Assembly (NCBI GenBank): GCA_013398615.1
Contig: VZSR01000514.1
Coordinates: forward strand, 5,175,996 to 5,239,995
Length of the DNA: 64,000 nucleotides
From: Brachypodius melanocephalos
Lineage: Eukaryota; Chordata; Aves; Passeriformes; Pycnonotidae
Reading direction: 5' to 3'
In this document: positions 1 to 12,100 of the stretch, in pieces
Layout: every line of letters starts with the position of its first letter
How positions within the stretch are numbered: the first letter of the stretch is position 1
Notes under the pieces: model-generated
The model's database searches: none
Seen by the model: only the letters and a program-made list of their open reading frames with translations
What the model was told of the DNA's origin: nothing
Translations under genes and position numbers: made by a program

Positions 1-3000
1 TTCTACTCTGTAAGTGCTCCTTGCCACTCACACCTTCACCTTTGTCTTACAAAGGCTTCAGCCAAAGAGCTGGGAAAAACTGGGCTGCTGCTCTTGACTT
101 TTATGTGTCATGGAGCACATTACAAGCCTAGAACAGATAATTGCAGTGGGATTGGCATGGGTTCTTCTTTCTGCTGATTAACAGGGATATACTGAAAGTG
201 AACAGAACAGACACATGCCAACTGTTCTTTTAATCCCTCAAAATCAGGCAGATTTTTCTGCTGAGAGGTACATTTCTAACCTGCTGACACATTTTATAAG
301 AAAAGCAAAACTTGTTTGTAGTCCCACTGCAAGAGCAGCATGAATCTGCATGTACTCCTGGTCTTGCAAAGCTCCTTGCATTTCTCTTGCAGCTTTCTCC
401 CTGGTCCTCTCATCTGACAGATATTTCATGTACCCCTCAGATCTTTAGATCATGCTGGAATTTTGTTGCCAACAAAATATTGTGCCTTAATATCAGGCAA
501 ATCTTTTGAAGTATTCCTCTCCTCTCCATAGCTCCATTGCACTGCTGGAGCAGCCAGCTCCTAATCCTGGAATCTTTTCTCCACAAAAGCACAGTCAAAA
601 GCACCAAAACAGCCTCTCTATTTTAGCCCAGCTAGAAAAAGCACAACTAGGAACATACTGTGATAAAATTATAGCCCAGGTAAAAGGAGTATTTACCACT
701 AGGTGAACCAATGTGAGGACTAAACATGATATCCTTTGTATAATTCTGGTGCTAGCTTTGTTACAATCTTACCCAACAAGAAGCATTGGGATTCAAGACA
801 GGCATTTCAATGTATTTGTAACAAAAACTTTTCACCTGAGCACCACACTGCTCCATGTTCAGCAGGCTGGCTTTGTTCTTGTGATTTCTACTTGACTTCA
901 TTCCTTTTCTCCAACACGTGGCCATGTCCCAACTCCATTCCCATTCTATACACTCGTCTCCACTCTCTCACTCCCACCAGCTTTCCTCACGACCAGAAGC
1001 AGCAGCAGCAGCAAGCTTGCTTCTCACCCATGCTGTGATATAATACATGCTATAAGCCAAAGAGCATCAAGTTCTGTCACTGATCATCATTTTATGCCAA
1101 ATATTAACAAAAATATTTTTAAACATCATCTTTGGTTTGCAACAGTCGTGTTACCAGTGTAGAGGAGGTTGCAGGTTATAAGAACCCAGATTTCTGGGGT
1201 CAATCTCTCCAGTGGTGTCTGAAGTTGAATCATGCCTTGCTTTGCATGTTTTTAGTAATGTATGATGCCTTTGTGTTTGTCTTTCAAAGAATGCCAAGTT
1301 CTCAAGTATAAAGGAAGCCCCCTTTGTCGTTGAAACATCAGAAATTGGTTCTGACATATTTGCTGGAGTGGAAGCCAAGGGCTTAAGTGACAGGTAGGCA
1401 AGGGAAGGAGGAATGAGTAATAAATTGGCAGCTGGGACATTCCTTGCTAATCTGGGGTTTGTATCTCCCTAGGTTTAAAGTTGTTCTCAACAACTGCTGG
1501 GCAACTCCCTCCTCAGAGTATTTCTACCAGATCCACTGGCCTTTGATCACCAAGGGGTAGGTGCTGGTGGGACCCAGGGGAGCATCTTTACTCAGCCCAG
1601 CCCCAAGGATGACAGGAAAGCTGGTTATGGGGTATAAGGGAGCATAGGAGAAGCTGACCCACAGCAGGGCAAATGCTTTCATCAGGCTGTCACCTCAGGA
1701 GATGTTTCACTGAAGCCATGGGGGCTCTGACACTGCTTCTCCACTCACAACACAGGTGTGCCACGGACTACTCCATCCTTGTGCACGAGAACGGGAAGAC
1801 GAACCGGGCCACGTTCCAGTTCAACGCCTTCCGCTTCCGCAACATCCCCAAGCTGTCCAAGGTCTGGCTGCACTGTGAGACTCACGTCTGCGACAGTGAG
1901 AAGTTCTCCTGCCCTGTGGTAAGGCCTCCCTGCTGGAGAAACACACGGTGCCACCTTCAGACAGAGGGTGGCCAGCCCCTCCCAAGGGTGTGCCAAGCGC
2001 AGAGCCAGCGCCAGGGCTCTCAGCAGATGGAGGCAAGGCACTGTGTGAACCTGAGCGGCCAAGCTCTGCCTGACCCCTGCCATGCCACAGGCAGCATTGG
2101 GAAACTTGTTTAAACTTATGAAGAAATAAGGTAGCCATTGAAAAACCCAGCTCTTGTCGATATCCCAGACTACAGTCCTGTCTGACAAACAGCTGCAGTT
2201 AAACACAGGCCTGGAACAAAGGAGAAAGTTGAGCTTTTTCTGTTTTACCAAGCAGCTTCGGTGCTAAGAGCACCCTGGGGGCAGTGGGAGTCCCTGTCTC
2301 AAAGCTCCCAGTCCCCCTTCCCAAGGAAAGTCCTCCCTGCCATGCTGCAGTAAGTTATTGCTCTTGCAGACCTCCCAGTCTGCATAAAATACATAAATTT
2401 TCTCTGGAGCAGGAACTGAGGTAGAAGAGTGGATTCTTCTTCCTCTGTCCTTAGATGGGAGTATGGTGAGGGTGCTATACAGGCACATAATTTAACATGG
2501 GCAGGTGATCATAAAATGTCTTTCTTTAAAGACTTCTCTCTCCACCCTTCACCAAGTCAGAGCTTTGCCATTCTTTCTCTAATGCAATGAAATTGAATTT
2601 TATTTAACATGAAATGAAAGCCCAAAATATTCCTTGGCCAATGTGCTGTCATTTCAACAACAAATGTTGCTTTCTGGAGGAAAGAAAGCATCACTATTGG
2701 TGAGCCAAATTTTTCTTTCTAACCCCTTTCTGAGTTAAGAGGCCAAATTAAGGCAGCATTTTGTATTATACAGCCTCAGTGCTAAGCAGGGGGAACTGAC
2801 TTGTGCAAAATTTGCATGTTTGACAAAAGTGCATCGTTAGAAATTCTAAGTTTCAAAGGCAACAGAAAAAAAACTTTTAGATTTTCTTGTTTGTTTTTCA
2901 AGATTTCTTCAACTTTTTATCCAGCCACAGATCAGAGTTAAAGGAAAACACAAACCCATTACTTCATATGTGCCCCTCTGGCAGTACTGACAAACACCTA

Positions 3001-5237
3001 CATCATCCTTTCAGGCCTTGTGTGGAATTCCCACTTCACCCTCCAGTGCAGGATAATTGCTCGATCAGGCGACATCCCTGGAGTCCACTTCCCACTCAAA
3101 AATGCAGCTGGTGGTCTCCTGCAATTAAGGTTGAACCAAGCTGGTGGTCTGTGCTTACAAGCAACTCATAACCAGAATTACCACATGCTGAGTTTGTAAT
3201 AAAAATGACCACAGCTGGGGATCTGCAAAGGTCAGGGGATGCACAAGGACCTTTAATCTGCAGAGCACTGCCTCCAATACAGACCTTGTCAGCTGTGACA
3301 GGCATCATTAGTGCTGGACATGAGCTGATCTATATGGAAAGGATTTGTGCTTCCTGTTTCTACCCAATGGACAACAATTATTAGGAATAAACAACCACAG
3401 AAGCCTTCACAGAGGTCAGGGGTTAAACAGATGGAGCTCAGTTTTCCCCTTCTTGACAGGAGTTTTGTTTAAGGCAGGGTGGGAAAGGCAGCCCACCAAA
3501 ATCTTCAGAAAATGAACTGTAAAGACTCTGCTTAGATCTCTCCTGCACTAAAACCCCCAATAATCACAAGCATAAAAAAAGTCCCTAGAAAATAAGCAAC
3601 AATCTCCTTGATTGGAAACATAAGAATTGTGCCCAGATTTTGGGTTTTTTATATATACTTTTAAATTCTTTTGGTGTACATGTCTTTCTCTCTGCTCTCT
3701 TGAGACATGTGACAAACGCAAGCAGCGCGCGGAGCAAACCGGAGGCGTTTTGGTGGCGGAGATCACCGTGCGCAGTAAGTGCCTGGGCTCTTGGGCTGCT
3801 TCTCCCTTTGGGAAGCAATGGAGCTGCCAGCACAGGAGCAAGCAGAGGGAGCCAAAGCCCTCTGCCAGACCCCTTTCCCCCGGGGCAGCAGCAGTCTAGA
3901 ACAGAAGCTGGTCCCCTCCAACTCTGGCAGAAGAGCTCAGTGAAATTTTCTTCACTTGCCAAGTGAGTCAAGGCACCCCTTTGGCATTTAGGATAAAAGG
4001 CCAAACCACTGACAGACACTGAGCTGGCAGTGAAAGCTCTGCTCACCTGCCTGTGACCTCAGCAGCGGCTCAGACACGCTCTGACAGGTTGCACGGAAGT
4101 GGGAGAGAGGTCAGGAGCAGCAGGAAAGTTTTTCTTTACTCTGTGTGTTTGTACTTCAGCATACCCACACCACCTTCACGTATTGTGAGGATGCTTTGTG
4201 CCTATCCTTCCTGACACACTGATAGCACTGCCATTGGCCTTCCCCACTGTAGAACAAATGTTTCCTCCAACTGCTGCCTCCTGCAGGCACCGGGATTTCT
4301 CTCTGAGTTGGTTCATCTTTTGAAACAAGTCCTTGCAATAAACAATGTTTTCACTAGAGCCCTTTATACTAGTTTACCAATTGTGTCCACACCAATCTGA
4401 AGGCCAATTTAAAATTACAAATAGAGTAGAATTATTACAATCCAATGTGTTGGATCACATTGTAAACCCCGATCAATATTAAAAGGTTAAAAGGACTGAG
4501 GATCCTTTTATAACTTCAAACAGTATATCCAAGAGGAAGAAATAATCATAATTTCAAAATGTGACAAATGTTTTCTGTTCTGCTTTTACAAAGCACACTG
4601 GTGCACTTTGCCCTATTTTTAACATCATCCTGATGTAATCTTTTTCCTCCTCTTTTATACAGGCAAAGGTTTATCCAGATTTTACACACTCTCAGGTAAA
4701 CAGCAAAGTATGACAATGAAAGTATCATGGATAATAAATATAGATTTTGAGTGTCTTTGTCAACATAAAATCCATAGCTCAAAGAGAAAACCTGAAATAT
4801 CAGTAAATTTGGCAGAAGAGTGAACATTGCAAAATCAGATTTTATTTCCCAGTGTTATATACTTTGTTTTCCTTCTTTTGGTACGTCCCTCACTCTGGAC
4901 AATAAAGTCATAGCAATAACTTCCAAAACTGAACAATGCTTTCTCTAACTGTCATGCCCTCTGCCCAAAAAGCAACAATTGTGTTTTACTGGGTTAACAG
5001 GGGTGTCTGAAAGCATTTCTGATTGGAAAGGGTTTGAAACACACCTTTGAAAGTCTATTTGTTAACATTTGATATGTTGACAGAGCCACCTAAGGGTGTG
5101 CAGTTTTATTGAACAGGGTGGGAAGAGAAGGTGAAAGGGAGCTAACAGGGAAGTACTCACATGTAGCCTGTGTTTCTCTTGCAGATATCACCTTCCACCT
5201 ACTCTTTGTGATTGGATTTTGTGCTGTTTTATTATAA
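1..5237 (+). CDS. TECTB: Beta-tectorin, 3' half (last seven coding exons; 5' part lies outside the window)
   Basis: Exons: 1-9 (exon end, donor GTAAGT at 10), 1290-1393, 1473-1556, 1756-1918, 3705-3774, 4663-4695 and 5185-5237 (stop TAA 5235-5237). Phases fit throughout and give 171 residues; human TECTB is about 329, so roughly the first 158 are upstream. The product is a GPI-anchored ZP-domain glycoprotein of the inner-ear tectorial membrane. Visible: the C-terminal half of the ZP domain (stretches such as GVEAKGLS, FQFNAFRF and IPKLSKVWLHCET match human TECTB), with cysteines in NNCWATP, GCATDY, LHCETHVC and FSCPV. After TCDK comes a basic RKQR, fitting the furin-type cleavage site expected behind a ZP domain, and the protein ends in a hydrophobic tail (VIGFCAVLL) as expected of a GPI signal. 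ACSL5 lies downstream on the same strand, as in human 10q25. The 33-nt and 53-nt last exons were placed by splice phase and similarity and are slightly less certain than the rest. Confidence 0.93.
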
Positions 5238-5395
5238 AATGCAGCCCAGCTGTACCTCATAACTTTCCCTAATCCTGTTTGGACTTGGACTTCTTTACTA
5301 AAGATGTTTATTTTACAGAGGAAAAAGGAAAGCCACAAAAAAATCCTTGTGCACCATTTATCAGATAAATAAAACATTCTATGAGCTTTGTGCCT
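5238..5395 (+). promoter_or_regulatory. TECTB: TECTB 3' UTR with polyadenylation signal
   Basis: A canonical AATAAA lies at 5368-5373, about 130 bp after the TECTB stop codon. Cleavage is expected some 10-30 bases further on, so the transcript probably ends near 5390. The placement is inferred from the hexamer alone. Confidence 0.55.
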
Positions 5396-6474
5396 CAAAT
5401 ACTGAAAATCCCAAAGCAGATTTGCTTCTCCCAAGTCTCTGCTGGCATTTTAAACTAGTGAAAACCTTGGGTTATGTATCCTGCCAATGCCTCCTTTTAA
5501 AAAGCTATAATGGCAGTGGGACTTGTTTCTAAAGAGATTATAGAGATGTGCAAACTCAGCATTTTTCAATGCCAAATTTACCTTCAGGGTCCTCCTTCCC
5601 TGTCAATCTCAGTGTGGTACCAAACTCCCCTCCAGGCCTGGTCTTGCAAAGTCCCAGTTTGTTCTGTGAAGTCTTTGAAGAAAATGAAAACCAACCTAAT
5701 ATGTCAAGGATGAGAGGAAAGGGTGCTTTTCATGTAGCAGTAATTAGAAGGTGCTCAGAGTTAATTACCTGACATTTCTTTCCTGATTCTCAGTGTTGTC
5801 AGTATTGATTGGCTGGATTAAGTAGAGCACACTGTAGGAGTAGAATGTCTTGCAGGCTGGACAGGCTCAGTGCTAGATGATTACATGGTGTGGGCACATA
5901 TTGAGCACATCTGAGGTTGGAGAACAAGCTAATGAGCTTTAGACTTCCTTGAAGACATAGCCAGTGGCAGACACAGCAGGATCCAGGTGTTAGGTCTGTA
6001 CCTGAGTAATGACAACAAGACAAAAGCACTGAAAAGAGAAATAATGATTTATAAAAAGCAGAAATATCAGGTCATTAAACAATTCCCCAACAAGCATAAC
6101 AGTAGGTCCCTTACTTACATTAGTTACTAGAAAAATACTGAAAAAAAAATCTTGAAAGTGTCAGAAACATTCTTAGAACTTTTCCATAAAACTTCCGGAT
6201 CCTAAATGTGAAAGAGCGAAGAATGACTACATTTACACTTCCAAGTAATGAACACGGTGGGTGTACCTGTGCTTGCACATACTGAAGCATAAGTACATTA
6301 CAGAATTTTTGCTATTGTTTGTAGAGAGGAAGCCTCTACAAGTGAAGGATTGTGAAGGATTTTCAGCTCCCTGTTCTTGGTAAAAGCTTATTGTATGAAG
6401 ATGATGCAAGGCTAGAACACGCATGCATCACACCACAGCCGTGAAACAGGACATTGAAGTCCATATCATAGAGC
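5396..6474. other. Intergenic, no feature recognised
   Basis: AT-rich sequence between the TECTB end and the first assembly gap. Open frames here are short, and none showed a known protein family or splice-compatible coding structure. The end of this stretch runs into the gap at 6475. Confidence 0.6.
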
Positions 6475-6574
6475 NNNNNNNNNNNNNNNNNNNNNNNNNN
6501 NNNNNNNNNNNNNNNNNNNNNNNNNNNNNNNNNNNNNNNNNNNNNNNNNNNNNNNNNNNNNNNNNNNNNNNNNN
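6475..6574. other. Assembly gap (100 N)
   Basis: Exactly 100 N, the conventional placeholder for a gap of unknown size. GC-rich sequence starts immediately after it, so the missing DNA may be more of the same CpG-rich patch. Confidence 0.98.
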
Positions 6575-6860
6575 GAAGTTCATTTCCACGGGCTCCTTTC
6601 ACTCCCGCAGGTGCGCTCTCAGTCCGTGGGTGCGGAGGGCGCGGAGCGGGCGCCGTTCCCCGCCGCGCACAGCAGAGGGCGCTGCCGGACAGCATTGCCC
6701 CGGGCCGGCTCCGGCCCCGCGGCGCTCCGGGCAGTGCCGCGCTCCGCCATGTCTGCTGCCCCACAGGACATCCCGAGCCGAGACAAACACCCTGCAGCTT
6801 CTTCGCCCGCGTTTGCTGCATTACCTCCCTTTCCTCTGCTCTCCTCCCGCTGACACCCCG
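6575..6860. promoter_or_regulatory. CpG-island-like GC-rich patch, unassigned
   Basis: A sharply bounded GC-rich, CpG-dense block (strongest about 6600-6770) in otherwise AT-rich DNA, directly after a gap. Such islands usually mark promoters. Candidates are an upstream ACSL5 promoter about 29 kb before its coding start, an unannotated or lncRNA gene, or a remnant of the gene that sits here in mammals. Open frames on both strands across the block are what GC-rich DNA gives by default and match nothing I know. A CTCF-like motif lies inside. Confidence 0.6.
6670..6683 (+). promoter_or_regulatory. CTCF-like binding motif
   Basis: CAGCAGAGGGCGCT matches the core of the vertebrate CTCF consensus (CCASYAGRKGGCR) except for the outermost 5' base, which is A instead of C. 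It sits in the CpG patch between the end of TECTB and the long intergenic region, a plausible place for a chromatin boundary. Sequence match only. Confidence 0.5.
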
Positions 6861-9115
6861 CCTTTAAGCGTCTTTACCCTTGAAATCCTTGCTCTTCTCC
6901 AAAGCCTGTTTCTTTTGCCTCGCTTTTACAACATTCACTGCACTTCTATCGCGGCTATTTTGTGCGGAAAGCCTTGAACCGAGTTTCCTTGGCAGGCTGA
7001 TTAATTCCTTTCTGGTTATGCAAGAAGTGTGGCTTTGGAACAAACCTTGCAGGATTTCAGCAGCTGTGAGGAGCGCCTGTGAATTCCCAGGGCGCCGGCC
7101 GTGGGATGGAGCCTGTGGCACACAAATCTCCTGCCCGTGTTTCCATGCTGAGTGGGGCGCAGGGAGTGCTCCGGCCTGTTCTGCTCTTGAACACTATTAC
7201 CCCACAGTCCAGAAATGGTTTATTGCCAAAAACAGTCAGAACACAACTGGAAAACTCTGCTGGGGTGACTGTGGAAAGGTCTATGTGCTGGAGGAGGCAG
7301 CAACATATGAACAAGTTTCAGCTCCAGAAGTACTGCTCCTTAAGAAAGCAAAAGTTGTCTGTCCTAAATAGTTTGCATAAAAAATATCCACCTTCTTTTT
7401 TCCTAACCTGCATGTGGCTCATCACTACTTATTCTACTAAATACTATTTATGTATCAGAAAATGCAATGATTGCTAAAGATTTTAGCACGAGATGAAGTT
7501 TGATAGACGTCGTCATTTCAGATGGACTAAAATGATGGATCTTTTCCAGCTGTTTGTCAGGGCATGAAGCTGCTTGCCTTGATCTCTGCATCTGAAAGCC
7601 AAACACAAGTCTGGCCATGGGAACATAGGGACAGGAATGTTAGTTAGAGAGGACACAGATAATCTGTTTAGAACCAAACATTTATCTCCACAAAGATTCC
7701 AGTTGGGTTTTGTCCCAGTTCTTCCTTCCATTTGGATGAACTCTAATGAGATATGGATTTTTGCAGGCTTTCCTTCCCACAGTTTGGCACTGCAATGCTG
7801 AAGGACGAGGTCACAGAGGTCATGACAAGAAGTAGGAGAGAAAAGAACACGCATAGACGTCAAGATGATAACATCACAGGTTGCAGCACAATGTTGCCAG
7901 TACAGTGACACACTTTACACAATATTTTGTTCATTAAATATAGGTTCACTTCTCACTTGTGAATGGTAAACAGCATTAGCCTGGGTGGCCTTTATTTGAC
8001 AGTCACTGTAGATGCAAATAACAATACGGAAGAGGTCCAACAAAAACTGCCAATGAAAGAATGGGTCAAATCTAACACAAAAAGAGCAAGTATGCTACAA
8101 TGCAAGCTGGTACCTTCCCTTGTGGACAATCTATCCTTAGTATTCCCAAAAAAGCAGTGCTGTTGGCTCTGTGATTCCTGTCCTGCCACCCTATGTCCAA
8201 TAGTGAAGAAGAAGCAGGTACCGAGACTATCAAGTCAGAGTTAGTTATGGTCAATCATTAATGCCTCATGTCCTGTGCTAGGATCTCACAATTTCAAATG
8301 CAAACTTTAGAAGGAAGCCTCAGTAGGTGTTTGCTGGGGGACATGCACATGATCCTGCTGCAGAGATGCCAGGCTGGGACTGACCTGACATGCCCACCTT
8401 GTGCAACCCCTGCTGGGGCAGCCCTGCAAGGAGTGAAGCACATCAGGGCTGAAAGCCTTTCTGTAGGGGGATCTCAACTCTGTAGCACACTGAGGTAAAC
8501 ACTGCGTGTGCTGCCAAAATTGGCAATACATTACACAATATAAACACAGGCAGTGTCCCAGATCCACATGGCATGTATGGAAACTCCCCAGTCTTAATCC
8601 TCATTTAAATACCAATTTCATTTCTTTATTCTGTAAATCCCTGACATTTTGTTTAAATGCCCAAGTCATGGACAAGGGAAAGCCCTACCTCAGAACGGTA
8701 TCATGACTCACTACATACAAAACACATCAAAGATGTACATGGTCTGTATTAGGAGTGAACCTCTCACCCAGTACTGAAGATCAAGTCTTTTCAAGTTCCC
8801 ATCCAAAGGGCAGCTCACAGGTGCAGAGGAAAAAATAGCTATTGATTGATTGGACCCCATGGCCCTTTCATGTAGCATATCACTGCAGCCCTACAAAGGT
8901 CAAGTTCAGTGGCTTCAGAGGAATTAAGTAGTAATTCTTGCAGCCTGGCAGTCAGGCACACAAGGCTGAGAAAAGTGTCCTGAGCTTTGTCTGAAGCCAC
9001 ATTGCACTGAGAAGCAGAGACCCACCCTGCTTTCTAATACATTTTTCTTCACTTTGTTGTTACAGGGAAAACCTAGACCATACCTCTTCAAAAACAATTA
9101 TCTTAGATATGCTCT

Positions 9116-9176
9116 GGTTCTAATAGGTATTAGAACCCAATAGGTATATTAGAACCTATTAGATATAAGGTTCTAA
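9116..9176. repeat. Cluster of overlapping inverted repeats
   Basis: Three perfect inverted repeats built on the same word (GGTTCTAA/TTAGAACC). Arms 9116-9125 and 9128-9137 are 10 bp with a 2-nt spacer. Arms 9139-9145 and 9154-9160 are 7 bp. Arms 9149-9157 and 9168-9176 are 9 bp. The pieces overlap and could form alternative hairpins or cruciforms. Confidence 0.85.
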
Positions 9177-12100
9177 GAGAAATTGTGAGATTCCATGAAG
9201 CCCACCTGCAATGCAAAGTGCTGCTCTGGGGTCCAGCCAGTCTCCAGCCCTCCCAGATTGCTTCTTGGCAGCCTGTGCCTCCTCCCCTGCTAAATTTTCT
9301 CTGCATGTGGTCTCATCCACCTTAACACCCTCCTCCCACAGACCATCTCTCTCTGAGAATTTACACACTGTGACACAAAGCATCCACAAAGGGATCCCAT
9401 CCTGTTGAGCTTAGACTCACCTGCTCCTGACAGAAAAATAACATCAGCATTTTTCTTGTGGAAGCAAACACATCAACACACCTCAGACACAGACATTCAG
9501 GATGTATATTAAATTAACTTTATCATAAAAAGACAATCCACCATAGGTAGCACAGACATGTCAGGAACATGGCCCTGAAATGTGTTTTAAGAAGATCTTG
9601 CAGGTTTAAAATTCATTCTGCTTTTCCATAAGCGCATTCTGCAGAGTGCAAATGATGCAGTAAGGCATGACAGGAAGTGGGGCATGTAGATCCTACAGCT
9701 TGGAGAGACTAAAGCTGAGACCTAATGCTAAAGCAAAGGTCTAATGCTAAAACAGATGTCTTATCACTGTGAAATGTTTGCCCAGCACTATAAATTTGCA
9801 TGGTGATTAATCATTGCTGATAAGAACATTCTGAGCACTTCTCACTGTCTCCATGCCCAACTTCTGTGCTAGCACCTTATAGTGAATACTTCAAAGTACT
9901 GTAAAACCAGCAACTGATTCATCTGGAAGATTTAATCTTCCCTTTACAAACTGAGAAAAACTGACATGTAAAAAATGTCATGGGCAGGTCATGGCAGGGG
10001 GTCACATCAAATTGGCACTCATTTCAGTAGAGGGGACTGTTACTGGAACAACAGAATATTAATGAAGGAAAAATAGATAGATTGATCTGATACTTCTGAG
10101 AATGAGTTGTGAATTGAGAAAATTTGCAAATTTTGCATTTATTTTATCTGTATTGGAAAGAGAAAATCCACATATACAGAAAATCGATACAATAAAGTCA
10201 AGGGTTCTGATACACAATTTATTATGTACCTGGTGATACACAGTAACAAATCACAAGCTAACATAAAACAATACTCAAAGGTTAATAACCCTGGGAGGAA
10301 GCTTACATCAACATTTTTTTCCCCACACTTGTGCTAGGTGTGCCACTGTGCCTCAGTGGGTGGCAGTCCTTACCTTCCAGTGTAAGGACTTACCTGGACT
10401 CTCACCCCCCTCACATCCAGCCAGACCTGGGCTGTTCACCTGTGTGAAGGCCAACAATGCAGTTTCAGCTTCTGTCTGGGTGCATGGCCTTTCTCTAAAG
10501 GAATCACAGCACTCAGGGATTTCACAGACGTGACAGATATTTCTTCAGTGTTGATCCCACTGGGGATGGGTAGGTTGTGCCTATAAGCATCACCAGTGGT
10601 TTATACCTTTAGCAACAAAAGGAGCACAACTATTGTATTGCATATCCAAGATTTGGGGGGTGTGATGCAAAGAAACCTGAGTGCTCAATCCTGCAAGTGA
10701 CTATTTTCCAATATGTAAAGAAAAGCAGAGGGGAAATAAAACCCCAAACAAATATTTTGAAGTTACTGCATCAACGGTCCTTCACCAGGCTAAATTGATT
10801 TTTTTTTCAGTGTTTTCACTTAGGACAGATTTTCAACCACTTCACAACTTTATTTGTCAGTGGGGAAACAAGTTTCCCCTTCACACCCATTAATAGCACC
10901 AAAGCAGGCTGCCTAGGATGTACAGCTCCTGTTCTGGTGCCACATCTCTCCCATCTGCTCAGCAATGTGTTTTCTTTCTCCAGAGCAACTGGGATAATGA
11001 GCTTGGATAAGGCATGATATCCTCACTATTATTCCCAGTTTTGGACTAGATCAGCACAGTCTTCACCAACTACTGTAGACCTGCTTAGAGCCTTCTGACA
11101 AGGTTTGTAATTCCATGGAAAAGTCTCGGGATGGACAGACAGATCCCTGTTGAATTTCCTTTGCCTATTAGTGGAGGGAAGGACAACAAGCATTCAAAAA
11201 TCATTTTCCTAGAATGCCAGGCAGGGGACAGCCCAAATATTGGCTGATGAACTGCCTGAGCTACACAGGACTGGCACCAGGCCAGTAGTCCATGCTGCTG
11301 CCACAGCTGGTCAAATTATAAACTCATTGTACTTTACTCGGCTTTTGCTGCCTATCCACAAGCAGCAGAACCTCTCTCTCCCTAACCCAGCAATCTCATC
11401 ATGTCCTGGAGTTAAAAGGCAAAAGAAAAGGTTATTCTGAGAAGTGTTTAAGGTAACCAGGCCATTTTGTCAGAACTGCCTGGATCTGATTTAGAGGTAT
11501 TGATCTCAACCTTGTTGGTGACAGTTCGAACATTTAGCTACCATCTCAAAATATACCTAGAGCTGGTATATGTTCACAAGACCTGCAACCACCCCTCCAG
11601 CTACAAGCTGTGATGGGAAGCATCCTGTTGGTTAATTCCAAGTGTATACATCTGTAAAAATCACCTCATTGTATGCTTACAGTACAAAGGGATTTCATAG
11701 CAGTTTCAGATTTACAGTAAGTGCTTTTCACTCAGACGTCTTTCCCTATTTAACTTATATTTTTTTACAGACGTAGCCTTATGGTTTAACATTTTCTTCA
11801 CAGGTATGGCATACAGCAGGAGAGCATCATGCAGATAGGCCACATAAGAACATACCTTAAGAAACAAACCTTAACCAACAAACCTAAACCAAAACACAGC
11901 AAAAATACAGCAGTCTCGAGCCTGCTTTTGGTATTTGACAAATCACTTTCAGCTAAAATGATAACATTTCATTTCCAATAAATATATTCCAGCTTTGTCC
12001 CAAATGCAGCTTGTGATTTTAGTTGACAATAATTAATTGCAAACCCATATCTAGAACTAGCTAGTATCATTCTTCAAGTAGGAAGGAATAAAAACATACC

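Noticed and set aside
1745..2251. 168-codon minus-strand open frame
   Set aside because: Shadow of the TECTB exon at 1756-1918 and adjoining intron; no family resemblance.
4546..4827. 93-codon minus-strand frame with hydrophobic stretches
   Set aside because: It lies antisense to the TECTB microexon, has no known domain, and the hydrophobicity follows from the AT-rich sequence.
6880..7371. 163-codon plus-strand frame after the CpG patch
   Set aside because: It has no ATG at its start, no recognisable domain, and no splice structure; kept only as part of the unassigned CpG region.
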